64,000 bases of DNA. It comes from Puffinus mauretanicus. Its lineage: Eukaryota > Chordata > Aves > Procellariiformes > Procellariidae. Numbering within the stretch: position 1 is the stretch's first letter; the number at the start of each line of letters is the position of its first letter. Shown here piece after piece: positions 24,464 to 36,989 of the stretch. The notes under the pieces are model-generated. The model was not told the origin of the DNA. It did not search any database and saw only the letters and a program-made list of their open reading frames with translations. Both the position numbers and the translations under genes were made by a program. The stretch spans positions 4,972,001 to 5,036,000 of the forward strand of contig JAJKFH010000948.1 in the NCBI GenBank assembly GCA_023333565.1, written 5' to 3'.

Positions 24464-26329
24464 AAACAAACCACAAAAAAACAAATTAAAAAAACCCAGA
24501 AAGAATATATCAAAGGTGTCTGACAAATCATCAGCTTCTCCTACTCAGACTCACAACTCAAAATTTTGACTTAATAATATTTACTGTTTCCATTATGGCT
24601 TTGTGGTCTTAGTCATGGGTCAGATCTCTACATTATACATACAAAGAGCAAGGCGATAAGCCTTGAAAGGTCATATGCAGTATAAACATGATCACAGCTT
24701 ATGGTAAACTTTCCTCTGGTGCTATTCTAAAAACCCTACTCTGTCAGGTAAAGAGTTTATGTTTATATATGCACACTTATTTTGAATACTGACAATACAG
24801 CACAAAAGCAAGATATGTCAGTATTTTTTTTAACGTATGTTCAGCAGCTGAAATGGACATTTCTGTGGTGGTATACCACACAAGTGTTTTTCATGCTTGA
24901 TGAAGCCTGACTAATCTTAACACTCTAGGACTGTGTCACACTTTCAGGTTAATAAATGCTCGCTTATTGTAAAAGGGTGGCTGTCAATGCAACAACATAC
25001 TCTTCAGTTAGCTACTAAGTTTTCCCAGTGTATGTAAATATTTGGGCTTAAATCAAAACAAACAAAAAAACCAGTAAATGCATTTACTATGCATCTTTAA
25101 ACCAAGCAAGAGTGACAGGAGCAATAGTGAGAGCGATTCTGGAAAAGGTATCTCTGCAGAAGTGAAGTAAGCTCTCCCTGGTCTTCCTCCCAGCCCGCAG
25201 TCAGAAAGCAGGGCTTGGCTGCAGGCAGCCTCACTGAGGTTGGTGCATCATTCAGGAGAGCCATACAACTGACTGTCACTCTGTGCTTCTCCACAGCTTT
25301 ACATCATGCATTTGCAGGTCAGTGCCACCAGCACTCTCTCACTCCCTGATCCTGCAAGCCAGGCATAGCTGGCCAGTATAATTTGCAATCTGTCAACAAT
25401 CAATTTTGGGCACCTGGGTTCCCAGGGTCATGGTACAGCTAAACCAGCAGGATTCAGAGGAGTAGGCTGGGAAACAAATGCAACTTTCAGTGGTAAACCC
25501 CAGCTGTGGCACCTTCTTTGCCATGGTTAATTGGCTGAGGCTTGTTGTATGACCTGGCAGAGGTCTCTCAAGTGTTTGTGACCTGCTGCTGTTTCATTGG
25601 AGGGGAGGGCTGGGGGCAAGGGGGGTTGTTCAGTGCTAAAGGTCTTTGCACTAGTGCATGTGTTGTTCTGCCTGCCTGCTGTTTGGTAACATCATTAAAT
25701 ATTTCATATTTCTTGGCTGTACTAATCTGTTCTTCCAGAAGCAGCCAGAAATGACATTTGCCACAGAAGAGTCTAGAGACCAGCTTTTAGCATGGAGATG
25801 GCACAGATTATCAAAATTATATTTATTAATAAAGAACCCTGTCTCATGCCTTTTTTTTCCAAACGTAATGGAAACTCATATTGAGATTTTCCGGTATGTT
25901 CATGGTCAGCACATTGGCTATAACTTTGCTTTACCCATACGGACTTTACAAGTTGCCCTGCATAATGAGGGCTTCACTTGGAGAAAGCTGCTGAAGTTGA
26001 TTCTATACTGGGATGTTTTGCAAAATAAAATCAAAATAGATTGCATTTGTTTGGTTTGTCAGTTCAGCTAACTTACTGTTTAAAATGTGTTGTTTAATTT
26101 AAAGACATGCGGCTAGATGGATTGGTCCTTTTCAGTGTCCTGTGTTGTGTATTGCAGATCAAAGTCATGTTTCTTTGCAGTGCACCTAAGGACAGAATTT
26201 GGCTTTAATGATATACTTTTGGGCAGTCAGGCATTTAACCTAAGAACTGTGTTGTCAGAGAAGGTGTTTGATGGTGGGAATTTTTATGAACGGATTATAC
26301 AACACTCTTTGGCACCACTTTTCACACAG

Positions 26330-26420
26330 TCCCTGTAAATCAGGCACAACTGCTTTATTGAAGTGAATGGAGTTAGATCATCATAAAAATGGTGTAAATA
26401 AGGGAAAAATTAGGCCCATC
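26330..26420 (+). repeat. Possible ancient amniote repeat remnant
   Basis: CTGTAAATCAGGCACAACTG, TTGAAGTGAATGGAGTTA, TGGTGTAAATAAGGG and AATTAGGCCC occur in order. They resemble a widespread old repeat of sauropsid genomes with the words TGAAGTCAATGGAGTTACAC and ATCAGGCCC. The comparison is from memory and the copy is diverged. Confidence 0.35.
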
Positions 26421-28205
26421 AAATTTGAATACTGACTTTCAACATCACATTTTAAGAGATTATTAGCCTTCAACTTGCAGTGAGACTCTGCTCTTTCACA
26501 CAGTGAATGCTATTATAGATATAGCCATAATTCTGAGAGGAGAATTCTACTAACACGCACGCAACTTAATGCAACCTTATGAATATAATATTGTCCACTT
26601 TTACTTGCCCACCTGGAACATGTATTTCACTACTGTATTTCACTGTTCACCACGCTATTAACACTACTCTTTTGGGTTCTTTCTGCTCTGAGTTGCTAAG
26701 TCACCTGCAAATAATAATTCTCCCTGTCACAAGTCCAGGAGAGTTTCTGCATATTCCTCAGTGTAGTTAAACCTCTTAACCCCACCAGAAGTTCTTAATG
26801 TTTCTAGACCCTGAATTAAACTTCTACAAGAGGAGATTGCTCTATTTTCTGTAAGGAAATCCTCTGAATTTTTTTTTCTTTATACAAACTAAATTGATCC
26901 ACAACTGAAACAAAGTGTACTTCTACTAGTTCTTAGCATCCCTAATACGTTTGTTTATTGCAGATGTTTTATTCTGAGTCACATCAAAACCACAGGGTTG
27001 AAGTTGTCATGAGTTGCATTTTATCAGCATAAATGAGAGGTTTTTGCCTCATAGAGTGATTATTTCAGCTCAAGCTGTGACAGTTCTGAAGAGAATGATT
27101 ACACATATATTAGGCAAAAAATAATAATAATTAATTTTAGAGACACCCTGCAATGCAGTCTTCCATGTGGATTTTTTGGGTTTTTTTTTGCTTTTAATCT
27201 TTGTAGATGACAGTAATTCATTATTCTGTTACTGTGAGTTTGCTGAACTGAGAATGTATGAGGTTTTCATGTAAGCATCCAGCCATTTGTGCAGTCTCCT
27301 AATTATTTTCTGATATTGTAGGAAGAAAACCAAGCAATTATGGATTTGGAGCAAATGCACGTGGCTTCATTATTTGTTATTTTAAGCTGTTTAGTTTTGT
27401 GAGTCTGGGGAGTTTTCAGAGCTTAAAATAAACCCTTTCATCTTCCCTGATAAAGCTAATATCTAACAATAGTTTAGTAATTCGATCAGCAAGCAGACTA
27501 GTTAAAACTATGAAGTTTTCTTAAACACTTCTGTATCAGATTTTTGGAAAGTTTAAATACAGATCATTCTATAGAAAAAAAAAACTCAACAAAACTGAAT
27601 ATGAATCTAAACTCAGAGAGATAAAGTTTTGGGTGGAGACATTAAAATGGGGGATTTTAATTTAATCTGATATATTCTAGCTATGGGGGAAATGAGCTAT
27701 CAAAAGTATTTATAGAAGAGTATAAAACCCCCACATATGTAGTTTAGGGGGAAAGAGAATAATATGAATTATTCAGTAAAAAATGAACAGTTAAGTAAGA
27801 AAAGAACATTTCAACCTGTTCTGAAAATAAAAACTGTGGGAGCCTTTCATAAACGAACTGTGAACAAATTTATCATGGCCAAAAGAAGATATTTCATTAT
27901 GTAGTCAGAAACCATTTTATAGAATCAATACCATACATAAGAATTGAGATAAACAGGGAAATTGGATGCAAAAGTGATATGGCAGTACGCAGCAACAAGT
28001 TTAACATAAACCAACTTGTCACAAAAAAATAAAAAAGAGAGACCATTTCGGGCAGAAGTCATCAAAAGGTTTTGCTCATAATCTCATAGGGGTGAGATGA
28101 CAGGAAATAATATTTTCCCATTAGAAATGTAGGATACCGTAAAATTTTGGCAGGGCTACTACAATGCACACAATGCCAATATATTATTTTGACTGAAAAA
28201 TAAGA

Positions 28206-28382
28206 TGTTACCCAGAGAGTTTGTAGACAACCCATCCCTGGAAACATTTAAGGTCAAGTTGGACTGGACTTTGAGCAACGTGATCTAGTTGAAGATGTCC
28301 CCCCTGGAAACGGGGTTGGACTAGATGACCTTTAAAGGTCCCTTCCAACCCAAACCATTCTATGATTCTATGAGTCTATGAA
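28206..28382 (+). mobile_element. CR1 LINE 3' end, 5'-truncated
   Basis: About 177 bp of the CR1 ORF2 terminus and 3' UTR. It starts at the PREVV-type segment (TTACCCAGAGAGTTTGT), continues through CATCCCTGGAAAC and GTTGGACTAGATGACC, and ends with TTCCAACCCAAACCATTC and three degenerate ATTCTATG units. This is the hairpin and octamer tail of avian CR1. The ATGACCTTTAAAGGTCCC form differs from the CGATGATCTTAAAGG form of the copies at 41651, 47049 and 62395, which implies another subfamily. It is non-coding debris and no target duplication is visible, as is usual for CR1. Confidence 0.92.
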
Positions 28383-30859
28383 ACCTCAGTATCTATGACC
28401 AATGAGAACCCAACCACAATATGCATCCCCCCAATTACTTTTTTTTATAAGGTAGTTTTTAAGTGACTATGAGGGTTTTGTTTCATTGGTTGGTTTGTTT
28501 TCTGTTCAGAAGAGACATCTGCTAAACAAAAGCTCCAAGTGGAGGGCTCCTAGGCAATGGAGAAAATTATTTTCTCTGATTTAATTTTTGTCTATCTCTC
28601 TCATCAATAATCTTACCTTATTAATCTCACCACTGCAAACCTTACACTTCTGTGCCTTCAAGGTACATTAGGTTTTTAATTTGCAGTGATGGGATTTTAA
28701 CAAATTATTGTATCTCCCATTTGCCATGAAGAAGCTGCTGTTTTCTGTTATAGAAGAATCTCTTTGTAATATTTCAGCTTGATCTTGCAGTCAGACTGTT
28801 ACATCCACAAAGACGGCTAGTTGATTTCACAAGGATCCATTTATTAAGTTGCATTGCTGTATCAGGTCTGTATCCATTTTTATCTTACATTTTTGTTCAA
28901 AAGAGAAAGAGGAGAGAATCCTAATAATTACTTGGTCAGTTTTTCTATTTCCAGATTAGTATTTATGTATTTTTCAGATGTCACCTGATCCGCATTAAAT
29001 GTTTTCTCTATTGATAGCAGAATTTCATCCAAAAATGGGAAAATAACCTAATTCTTCATCAGAATTCTCATTCAGAAAGAGTGCTGAAGAATTCTTAACA
29101 AACACAACATCAGCAGCCAAAGGGAGGGCTATGGCTGGCCTTCATTTCTGCACTTCCTCTCCCCTTTCACATGTAAAGAAAGGCATTCTTAGGACATGAA
29201 GAAATTGAGAGTAAAACCTAATAGACAGGAGACTAAGAAAAATAGGCATTCCAGTAGTACAGATAACTAGGCCAACTAAGGAAAAGACATATGTTGAAAA
29301 GTGGTGCAATATTAAAGGAAAAAAGGTTAACTCGACACTGTTTTTGAAATTTAAAATAACGCTAAAGTTTTGGGAAACATAATTCCAAGAATGAAGGCAT
29401 CCAAGGGACTGAATAATCAGGGAAGCACTTAGTAGTGAACACTCTGGGTTGGTATTTGAAGTGGGTATTTTTGATCTTTGAATTTGTGTATTGAAACATT
29501 TGGAAGAATGTTCAAAGCCAGTAAAAACTAACTGAACCACAGGAAAAAAAAGCTGCAAATAATTTGAAAATTTAGATTACTTACATTTGAACTGTATCAT
29601 GTGAAAGATTTGATGTTTAATTACTAGATGATTGGAAAGGAAACAGATTTCCCTCTCTCCCCCCAATCGGAAGCAGTATATATTAATTTCTCTTTTTTCT
29701 CAAAATTACTTAAATACTCTGGGCGTTACAGGCTGGGATTTTAAACTTTGTTTGCATTTATGACTGTTGGTTTATCTTGTATTCAAGTATGTTTCTTCTG
29801 GAAGTCTAATTATCTATGCTTCTAGGACTATCTCATTCAGCTATTGATGCGAGCTTAGACTTTGCAAGTACTTTATTTTCTTTGAGAGTGTAAAATTTTA
29901 TTTTGGGAAATATTATGATCCTTGGTATCTCTTTTTCTGAAAATGTTTGACCTTGATAAGCCATAGAGGGGTTATTATCTCTGATCTACAATATAGCCAT
30001 CTTTGTGTTGAAAAGTAACAGCCAAATCCTGGAGTAGCCCCTGAAGACTAACAAATACTGTAGTTTTGTACTAAAACCTAAAAGCTGTACATTCTTTCCC
30101 TTGCACAAGAATGAGAAGTTCATGGAGTTATCACTCCGTATCTTAGCTAGGCATTCATTCTCACTTCTTATCTTATATCAATAATCACCCTCTAAAAAGT
30201 ATGTGGTAGTGTCCAGGTGGTACATTGTATCCCCTGAAGGACAAAATAATGGAGGAAAAAAGTTGGAGAAATAGCTGGTAACACTTATCTGAAACACAGC
30301 AAGGCAAAATTGTATGCAGAATGGTGTGCAATTACCAATAATGTGTATGAGAAAGGGAAGATTACGCTAAGTGTTAAAAAGACCAAGTTTTTGAGTCAGA
30401 GGTCATACAGGTTAGTTAACATAGAGGTCATACAGGTTAATTAATCACCAAGAGAAGCACACAGTATGGCAGGATAGACAGCTTGTTTGATGGGCAAGAT
30501 GCATTCAGTGCAATAGCACCTCTATGTGATGGCAGAAGCAAAGGCAACGCAACACAAAAGACCGTTTCTTGATGAAGGAAAAACCTACAGAGTGAGATCC
30601 ACTATGTTATCCTACAAAAGAAAGCAGAACGGCTAATATGGTGACAAATCATCTTTCTGAAGGTCTGCAGCACATAGGCATCTCTTCAGATACTTTTTAA
30701 TCCCATCAGTGTTTCCACCAGCGTTTACCAGGCACCATGTTAAATATCTTGGTACTTGCTTGTGACCCATCATACACACATTACAACAGAAGCAGCTTGT
30801 GAAAACATGTTTTTTCAACTTTAGCCTGAACTGGGTGGCAACCACGAGAGTGTGGTCAG
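28383..30859. other. Unique non-coding DNA between two CR1 ends
   Basis: No gene seen. A minus-strand ORF of 138 codons (29142-29558) has no motif and is treated as chance. A 25-bp tandem duplication lies at 30398-30447. Confidence 0.5.
30398..30447. repeat. 25-bp tandem duplication, two copies
   Basis: Two adjacent copies beginning AGAGGTCATACAGGTTA start at 30398 and 30423 and differ by a few bases. Each carries AGGTCA, the nuclear-receptor half-site word. That may be incidental. Confidence 0.8.
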
Positions 30860-31063
30860 TGAACAGACTTCCTTGAGAGGTGGGCGATGCCCCATGCCTG
30901 TCAGTGTTTAAGAGGCATTTGGACTATGCCCTTAATAACGTGCTTTAACTTTTGGTCAGCCCTGAAGTCGTCAGGCAGTTGGACTAGATCATTGTTGTAG
31001 GTCCCTTCCAACTGAACTATTCTGTTCTGTTCTGTTCTATTCTATTCTATTCTATTCTATTCT
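30860..31063 (+). mobile_element. CR1 LINE 3' end with pentanucleotide tail
   Basis: The body matches the CR1 subfamily with TGCCCCATGCCTGTCAGTGT, GGCATTTGGACTATGCCCTT, AACTTTTGGTCAGCCCTGAA and GTTGGACTAGATCATTGTTG, ending GGTCCCTTCCAACTGAACT. The tail is nine pentamers of ATTCT/GTTCT where most avian CR1 copies carry octamers. The 5' side is truncated in the 3' UTR, so no protein is encoded. No target duplication is visible. Confidence 0.9.
31019..31063 (+). repeat. (ATTCT/GTTCT)n pentanucleotide microsatellite
   Basis: Nine 5-bp units: one ATTCT, three GTTCT and five ATTCT. It has grown from the 3' tail of the adjacent CR1 copy. Confidence 0.95.
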
Positions 31064-31950
31064 AAATTGGCTGATTCCTCATTTGCTCGTCCTGGCAAAC
31101 AAGTTAGAGGTGAAGGAAGGAGATCCAGGCTATGTTGAACAAATGTAAAAGAAAAGGTATTCCTCTCTGTTATTCTGCATTAAACCAAACCAAACAAAAA
31201 GTGCTGGATTCAAAAGAAAAGAACAGAAAAAAAAAAGCCATTTATAACACTTATAACAAAAATTGTTTCTGCTCCATTTGGGTTAATTTTAACCCCAAAA
31301 AACCAATGGAAATGAAGTTGTAGATTCAGATATATTTTGCAAAATCAGGAGGCAGATGGTGGTTTACTTTCATTGAACACCTCAGCAGTCATGAGATGTG
31401 AGAATGCATCAGAAGTTCCTCCAACTGTGAGGGATCTACTTTCAAGAGAGAATACTATATCTATTGCCACAAGATTTTTTGGAAGAGGGCGGCTCTCCAG
31501 CTCTCTTACTGATGCTGTTCCTCCGTGTTGAAATATTTAAATCTTTATTGAGCTAAAGAGGAAGGACGAGAATAACTTGATAATTTGGTAGGTAGGAAGC
31601 TTACCTGGAAAACTGGACATTTTCCAACTCAGTCCCTACATTAATGAATATTTATGTACATTATGACTGTGGATAAAATCCTGATACTATTTAAAACTCT
31701 GGAATTTAAAGTCCTACTAAAACTTTGGATTCAGCAAGACACTCAATTTTCTGCTATGTGTTCACAACCCTGTTTGATCCTAAAATGTCTAAATAAATAT
31801 AAACAATGATGCAGGGACCAGAACTGCTTCAGAAACTCATCAGAATATAGGAGCAGATATGCTTACTCATACCCTGGAGTTACTGCAAGCGGAAACCTTC
31901 CAAAGTGTCTACATCAAAATAAAAGCTCTCACAAAGACAAAGATGATTTA
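31064..31950. other. Unique AT-rich non-coding DNA
   Basis: No gene or repeat boundary seen between the CR1 tail and the truncated LTR. Confidence 0.5.
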
Positions 31951-31953
31951 CAA

Positions 31954-31959
31954 TATAAA
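31954..31959 (+). promoter_or_regulatory. LTR TATA box at truncation point
   Basis: TATAAA followed by GCTG and a purine-rich GGAAGAAGAAGG block, the order seen around the start site of this LTR type. Upstream U3 is missing, so promoter activity is doubtful. Confidence 0.4.
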
Positions 31960-32140
31960 GCTGTTGGAAGAAGAAGGAAGGGGGAGACATTCGGAGTGAT
32001 GGCGTTTGTCTTCCCAAGTAACCGTTACGTGTGATGGAGCCCTGCTTTCCTGGAGATGGCTGAACACCTGCCTGCCAATGGGAAGCAGTGAATGAATTCC
32101 TTGGTTTGTTTTGCTTGCATGCACGGCTTTTGCTTTCCCT

Positions 32141-32146
32141 AATAAA
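32141..32146 (+). promoter_or_regulatory. LTR polyadenylation signal
   Basis: AATAAA in CCCTAATAAACTGTCTCAAC, at the place where related LTR copies have CTATTAAACT. Confidence 0.5.
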
Positions 32147-35100
32147 CTGTCTCAACCCACGAGTTTTCTCACTTTTACTCTTCTGATTCTTTCCCCCATC
32201 CCACGGGGGAGGAGTGAGCAAGCGGCTGGGTGGGGCTTAGTTGCCTGCTGGGGTTAAACCACGACAGAGGGTTTTGTCACAGTACTTAGGAAACCACAGA
32301 CCTTGTTTGCTGCCTATCAGCTGTTCATTACCCCTCTTTCCCTAAAAGTTACCACCCCAACAGCTGAGCTACAGTAATCATGTGGCAGCTCCTAGTCCAC
32401 TTCAGTACAAAGTCAGAGAGCTTGTTAAAAACACTGAAGTAAATTACCATTTACTATGGTTTATGAGTAATAGATGGGTGAGATTCAAACTACTACCCAA
32501 ACATTTGTTGATTTTGCTGGGGTACTTATTTGGCCTCTTGATTGGGTTGCAACATATTCCAGTGTCTACCTGTTGGCTCCTATTGAAAAGACCAGACTTA
32601 AAACCTTAATTTGGCCCTCGTGATATATAGCCTTTCTCTGCTGTGCTGATTATTAGCAAGTAATGTCTTAAAACACTTCAAAACTAAAAATTCTCATGCA
32701 ACTTCAACATATTTTGCTAATACACAAGAATGTGCTAGCAAACTGTTATCTAATACCATCTCCCACTATATTAACAATCATATTGTATGCGATGACACAT
32801 GTTCCTGGAGAAATCATGGGCATACTGCAGGTGGGGAGATGAGAGTTTGCTGTGTGTGCATAGAAATTTCACACTGCTATAAACCATTCCAGACTGGGGA
32901 AACAATCCCCACCCACACTTATTAACAGAGGCTCAAAATGAGATCTAGACCCACCTCTGGCATGCTTCATCGAGCCCTGATTTTGCAGTCCCATCTGTTC
33001 TTCAGAACTGCCAGTTCATCTAGCAACCAATCACATTAGACATTTTTAAACTGTGAGAGGAGTTAGCTGGAGCTCTTAAAAAATTGTTCCTGTCATCTAC
33101 CATCAATTTTCCCATTATCATTGACAGCAGGACCAACCCATGGCCAATACCCATTTGCACTTCCAGCTGAGAGAGAAAGTTCCCCCACAAAACTTTATTT
33201 AAGTTAAAACACAAATTTTGTTCAGCTGAACTTCACCGGCTGAGGACTCACCCATCCCTCAATGAAAATGTAGAGAGGAACTACTTTTTGGCCCTAGAAT
33301 TATGACTGAAGCAAATTTTATCAGCTAAAATCAGCTTAGGATTCTCTGTCTACATTAAAAATTGGAGACCATACATTACTATGGGTTGAAGGAAATATTT
33401 TCCAGCACTTTAACGAAATACCCACTTAGACCGATGTTTTGTAAAGGAGCTTCGACATTCTTTGGAAGCTTTGCTCCAAACTCTCATAGGGCCCTTCAAA
33501 AACCTAGTCCATCGTTAACAAGATCACTGGATAGCCTACCCCCAGGCTAGTAAAACATAGGGCCATGCAGAACAGAGCAGTGGCACACAAATTGCCTGCT
33601 GGTACTTGAGAAATGTACATAGGAATTTTCTGCAAACATCCGAGTCAACACCAGCCCCTGGTGCACTGGGTAGCATTCCTTCAGGACAGACCACAACTTC
33701 CAGGGCCCAGCCACGTCCCCAGGCACTGATTGCTTTACTCATACAGACCTAGCTGCTGAGTCCAAAAGTATTGCTGATCCCTTTAAAAATTTTCTTCTGA
33801 ATTGGTATTAAAATACTCTCAAATGGAACCACTAAGTTTAGTGGTCACTTGAAAATCTTGAATATTACTTCCATAACTCTAAAGATTGTTTTTTTGCTGA
33901 TAAGCCTGGCTTCTGAAGAAGTCCAAGTTTTTCTGAGGATGTTCAAACACAAGTAGACCTGGTTAAATGTGGCTGGATAGAGTGCAGAATAGATATTATG
34001 CTATAGCATCACAGATTTTCACACCAATGTGGAATTTTTTTGCCAGTGTGTATGGCAATATTTGTTTTGCATATCATCTACAGCCTATGCTTCTTTATAG
34101 ATTTCTTTGCTCCATTTTCTTCTATAACATTAAGGACTAAACAATATAAATATTACTCTGTGGCATGTTGAAAATAGGCTTATATTATTTTTCTGTCTCT
34201 AGATTTTGTTCTTATTTCACTATCATTGATATATTCCCTTAATACAATAACATTTACTTTGAAAATTCAATGAAAATTTGTCCAGAAGGCACACAGAAAA
34301 ATAAAAGAAAGGGAAGTCTACTAATTATTATTCAGCCTCCATTTATGGAGAATTACCTTCTCAAAGATAAATATTAGTTCCAATGCGAGATTGAATCAGC
34401 AATTTGTAACAGTTCAGAATTTGTTCTCTGCATAGCTCCAGGACAGGGAAATAGGAAAGGTGTCTTTAATTTTCTTTAGTTTTGAAGATGGCCAAAGACC
34501 ATTTAAATTAATAGCTTTATGTGAAGCGGTGGTACCCAGACCTTCAGTGGAGAGGGACCATAGAGTCTCCTATTTAACTTATCAGAGATCACATTTCATG
34601 ACACTTCCCACATAATACAATTGTCTGAGCCCTTCTCACACAACAGGAGCTGCCTACATTTATAGGTTTGGGAAATGACAGAAATAGGAACAGTTTATAT
34701 GGCTTGAAGGTCTCTTCCTCTCCAAATCTGAAGGAACAGAGAAGAAAAGAACCTGATAGTGGGCAATGGACCCAAAGGAACTGCCATGGCAAGACAAATT
34801 CACAGGCTATAGTTGCATCCCCAGCAAAGACAGCCTTCCAAATTGCTCCACTAGCCAGGAATAAATCAAACATCTTCTAAGCCATTGGCAAATGTCTCCC
34901 CTCACTGTCATGCAGTGTCTCCGCATAAGACAAGTTAGTTTTGATGAGTCACCTGCTGCAATCAGCTGAGATTGGTAGCCTGACTGCTCAGAGAGACTGA
35001 AGCTCCCTCATTGGAAATCTGGGTTGAACCACCACCCTGCTTTGTCCCATGCCCTCTGTGGACTGATCCTTGACTGGCTTTTTTGCCTCCTTCCTCCAGT

Positions 35101-36221
35101 GAGAAGCAGATACCCTATTATTTACAGTGTGAAAAGGGGTTGTAATCGTACTTGCTCATGTTTCTTTTGCTTGAAGAAAATGTACATAGGGCAGAGGATG
35201 GGAGATGGAGTGATATTGTACATCAGGAAATCTACTAGCCAGGCAAAGCAGTACATTCATTGCTGTTGGAACCTCATCTCTCTTGCTGCAGACAATTTTT
35301 TCTTGCCTTGGTCTCTTGAATCTGTGGGGTCAATGAAAGGCTTTCTGTGACTAAGATGATCCATTTTTGCTCCTATGAATAGTAGTTAATGAAAAAGTAA
35401 GATAGCAATCTATACGAGAGTTGAGGAATATTACTCTTATTGTGATTAGCCATTGTTTCTTAGTCAGGTTTCCATCTCTACTAAATGTCACCAGCAGATA
35501 TGAAGGGGAGCATTCAAGTCAAAATCACATGATATCTGAGTTCTGATTGAACAAAACTATATGCTTTGCATTTTCCTCTGTATTCTAGTATTGCAGAGAA
35601 AAAAATCTGCAAAAACAAAATCTGGGGAAGTACAGAAAAAAGAAACAGCTCAGAATGCAGCAATCAGGCTTACTTCTAAATGCATAATGTGGATGATATT
35701 GAGGTGAATACCCACAAGGAAACTTGAATAAGCTAGTTCTGGCATTTAGATATTTACTGTCTTTGTCAAAACTGCAATTTAAAGAGCATAGAACCTTAAT
35801 TCTGTACTCCCTGAAATACAAAAGAAGAGAAGCATGGTATCATTTGACTGATTTATTCTGCTTCTTTCTTCAAGAGTGCCTGCATTTTATTCTCTTGAGA
35901 AGACTAGTATCTTTCAGAAAAGCAGACTGGGAAGCTAACCAGGTACTGTCAATGCACCATCACCTTGCAGCTGGGAATGAATTTGATGAGCTGATTCCTG
36001 GTGACACAGCTTTTAAAATACAGGTAATGTAAATGGAGAATCTATACAGTTGTCAATAGTTTTGAAAAGCTTATTTGTCATCACCCCAAAGTTTAGAAGC
36101 AGACCAGCTAAAGTTTTCTCATCCCTGGATGGCATTTTGCAGCAGATAATGTCAGATTGCTGGGCTAAGACTAGAAGCAGTTAACACTGTACACAGTGGG
36201 GTAGTGAGAGGATTAACACCC

Positions 36222-36245
36222 CCAGATCCAGATCCAGATCCAGAT
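36222..36245. repeat. (CCAGAT)n hexanucleotide repeat
   Basis: Four perfect CCAGAT units. Confidence 0.9.
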
Positions 36246-36960
36246 TGGAATAGTCTTAAAACTCAGTAGCATGCAGTTGCAGTGGTTTGTTCCAAAATAT
36301 TTTGATTTTTACAATTAATATATCATATTTTCTTGGAGTTATCAAAGCCTACAACAGAGAAAATCATTCATTACATACATTTTGTGAGATTCAGACCTTG
36401 CTTTATGTTTGTGATATTTTGTAAACAGTGCAAAGAAACAATAAGAAATTGTTTCTAATGGTCCTGACCTTGCCTTGCGCTGTGCTGGGGTAAAGTGACA
36501 TGAAGATCTGTGTTCCTAAATGGTATTTAAAAAAAGGTGTCTTCAAATGCAGAATCAATTGCTGTGTCACTATTTCATGATAGTTAAATGATACTGTAGG
36601 AATCAAATACAGATGGTGCTCTTTGTCCTTGAGATGTGACAGCTCCTTCAGCTTAAGGTATCTTTATGGCTGCTCTAATGTGTACCTGAAGATATATTTG
36701 ATTTAAATTACTTTAGAGTCATGGGTCACAAAGAGCACTTCAATGCCTTCTTCACTCAGCTGCATCAGCTGATTAGCTGCAGCCAAGATTCCTACAAGGA
36801 AGCCTGATGCCTCACCTAAAAAGCAGGAAGATGTTTCTACAAGGGTTCTAGTGGGAATTACAGGTCCCAACTATAATCAGACCCAGGAAAAACTTTCTCA
36901 ATGTTGGTTTGGACCAAAGTGTAGCTTTCTCAGTGTTTTTATCCAATCAAGCTTTGCTCA

Positions 36961-36989
36961 TATGATGACAAAATCTATATGTCATCATA
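36961..36989. repeat. 10-bp perfect inverted repeat
   Basis: TATGATGACA at 36961-36970 pairs with TGTCATCATA at 36980-36989 across a 9-nt loop. The arms contain TGATGACA, a CRE/AP-1-like word. Chance occurrence is possible. Confidence 0.75.

Larger units (their letters stand above)
20936..28205. other. Unique AT-rich non-coding block
   Basis: No gene recognised. Low-complexity tracts include T16 at 21499-21514, a TG run at 23240-23257 and C13 at 24451-24463. An old-repeat remnant is suggested at 26330-26420. ORFs up to 137 codons (25658-26071) have no recognisable domain. Confidence 0.5.
31951..32266 (+). mobile_element. 5'-truncated ERVL-like LTR
   Basis: The right end is clear: GGGGTTAAACCACGACA, preceded by TTCCCCCATCCCACGGGGGA and CAACCCACGAGTTTTCTCAC, the U5 side of avian ERVL-type LTRs. 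Further left are AAGTAACCGTTACGTGTGAT and GAGATGGCTGAACACCTGCC, typical of one subfamily. The copy begins essentially at its own TATA box (TATAAA, 31954-31959); the usual U3 sequence upstream is absent. AATAAA at 32141-32146 is the probable polyadenylation signal. No internal retroviral sequence follows at 32267. The minus-strand frame of 113 codons across it is not a viral gene. Confidence 0.85.

Noticed and set aside
25658..26071. Plus-strand ORF of 137 codons
   Set aside because: No family recognised, no conservation evidence available, and overlapping frames are also open.
29142..29558. Minus-strand ORF of 138 codons
   Set aside because: Hydrophobic chance frame without motifs.
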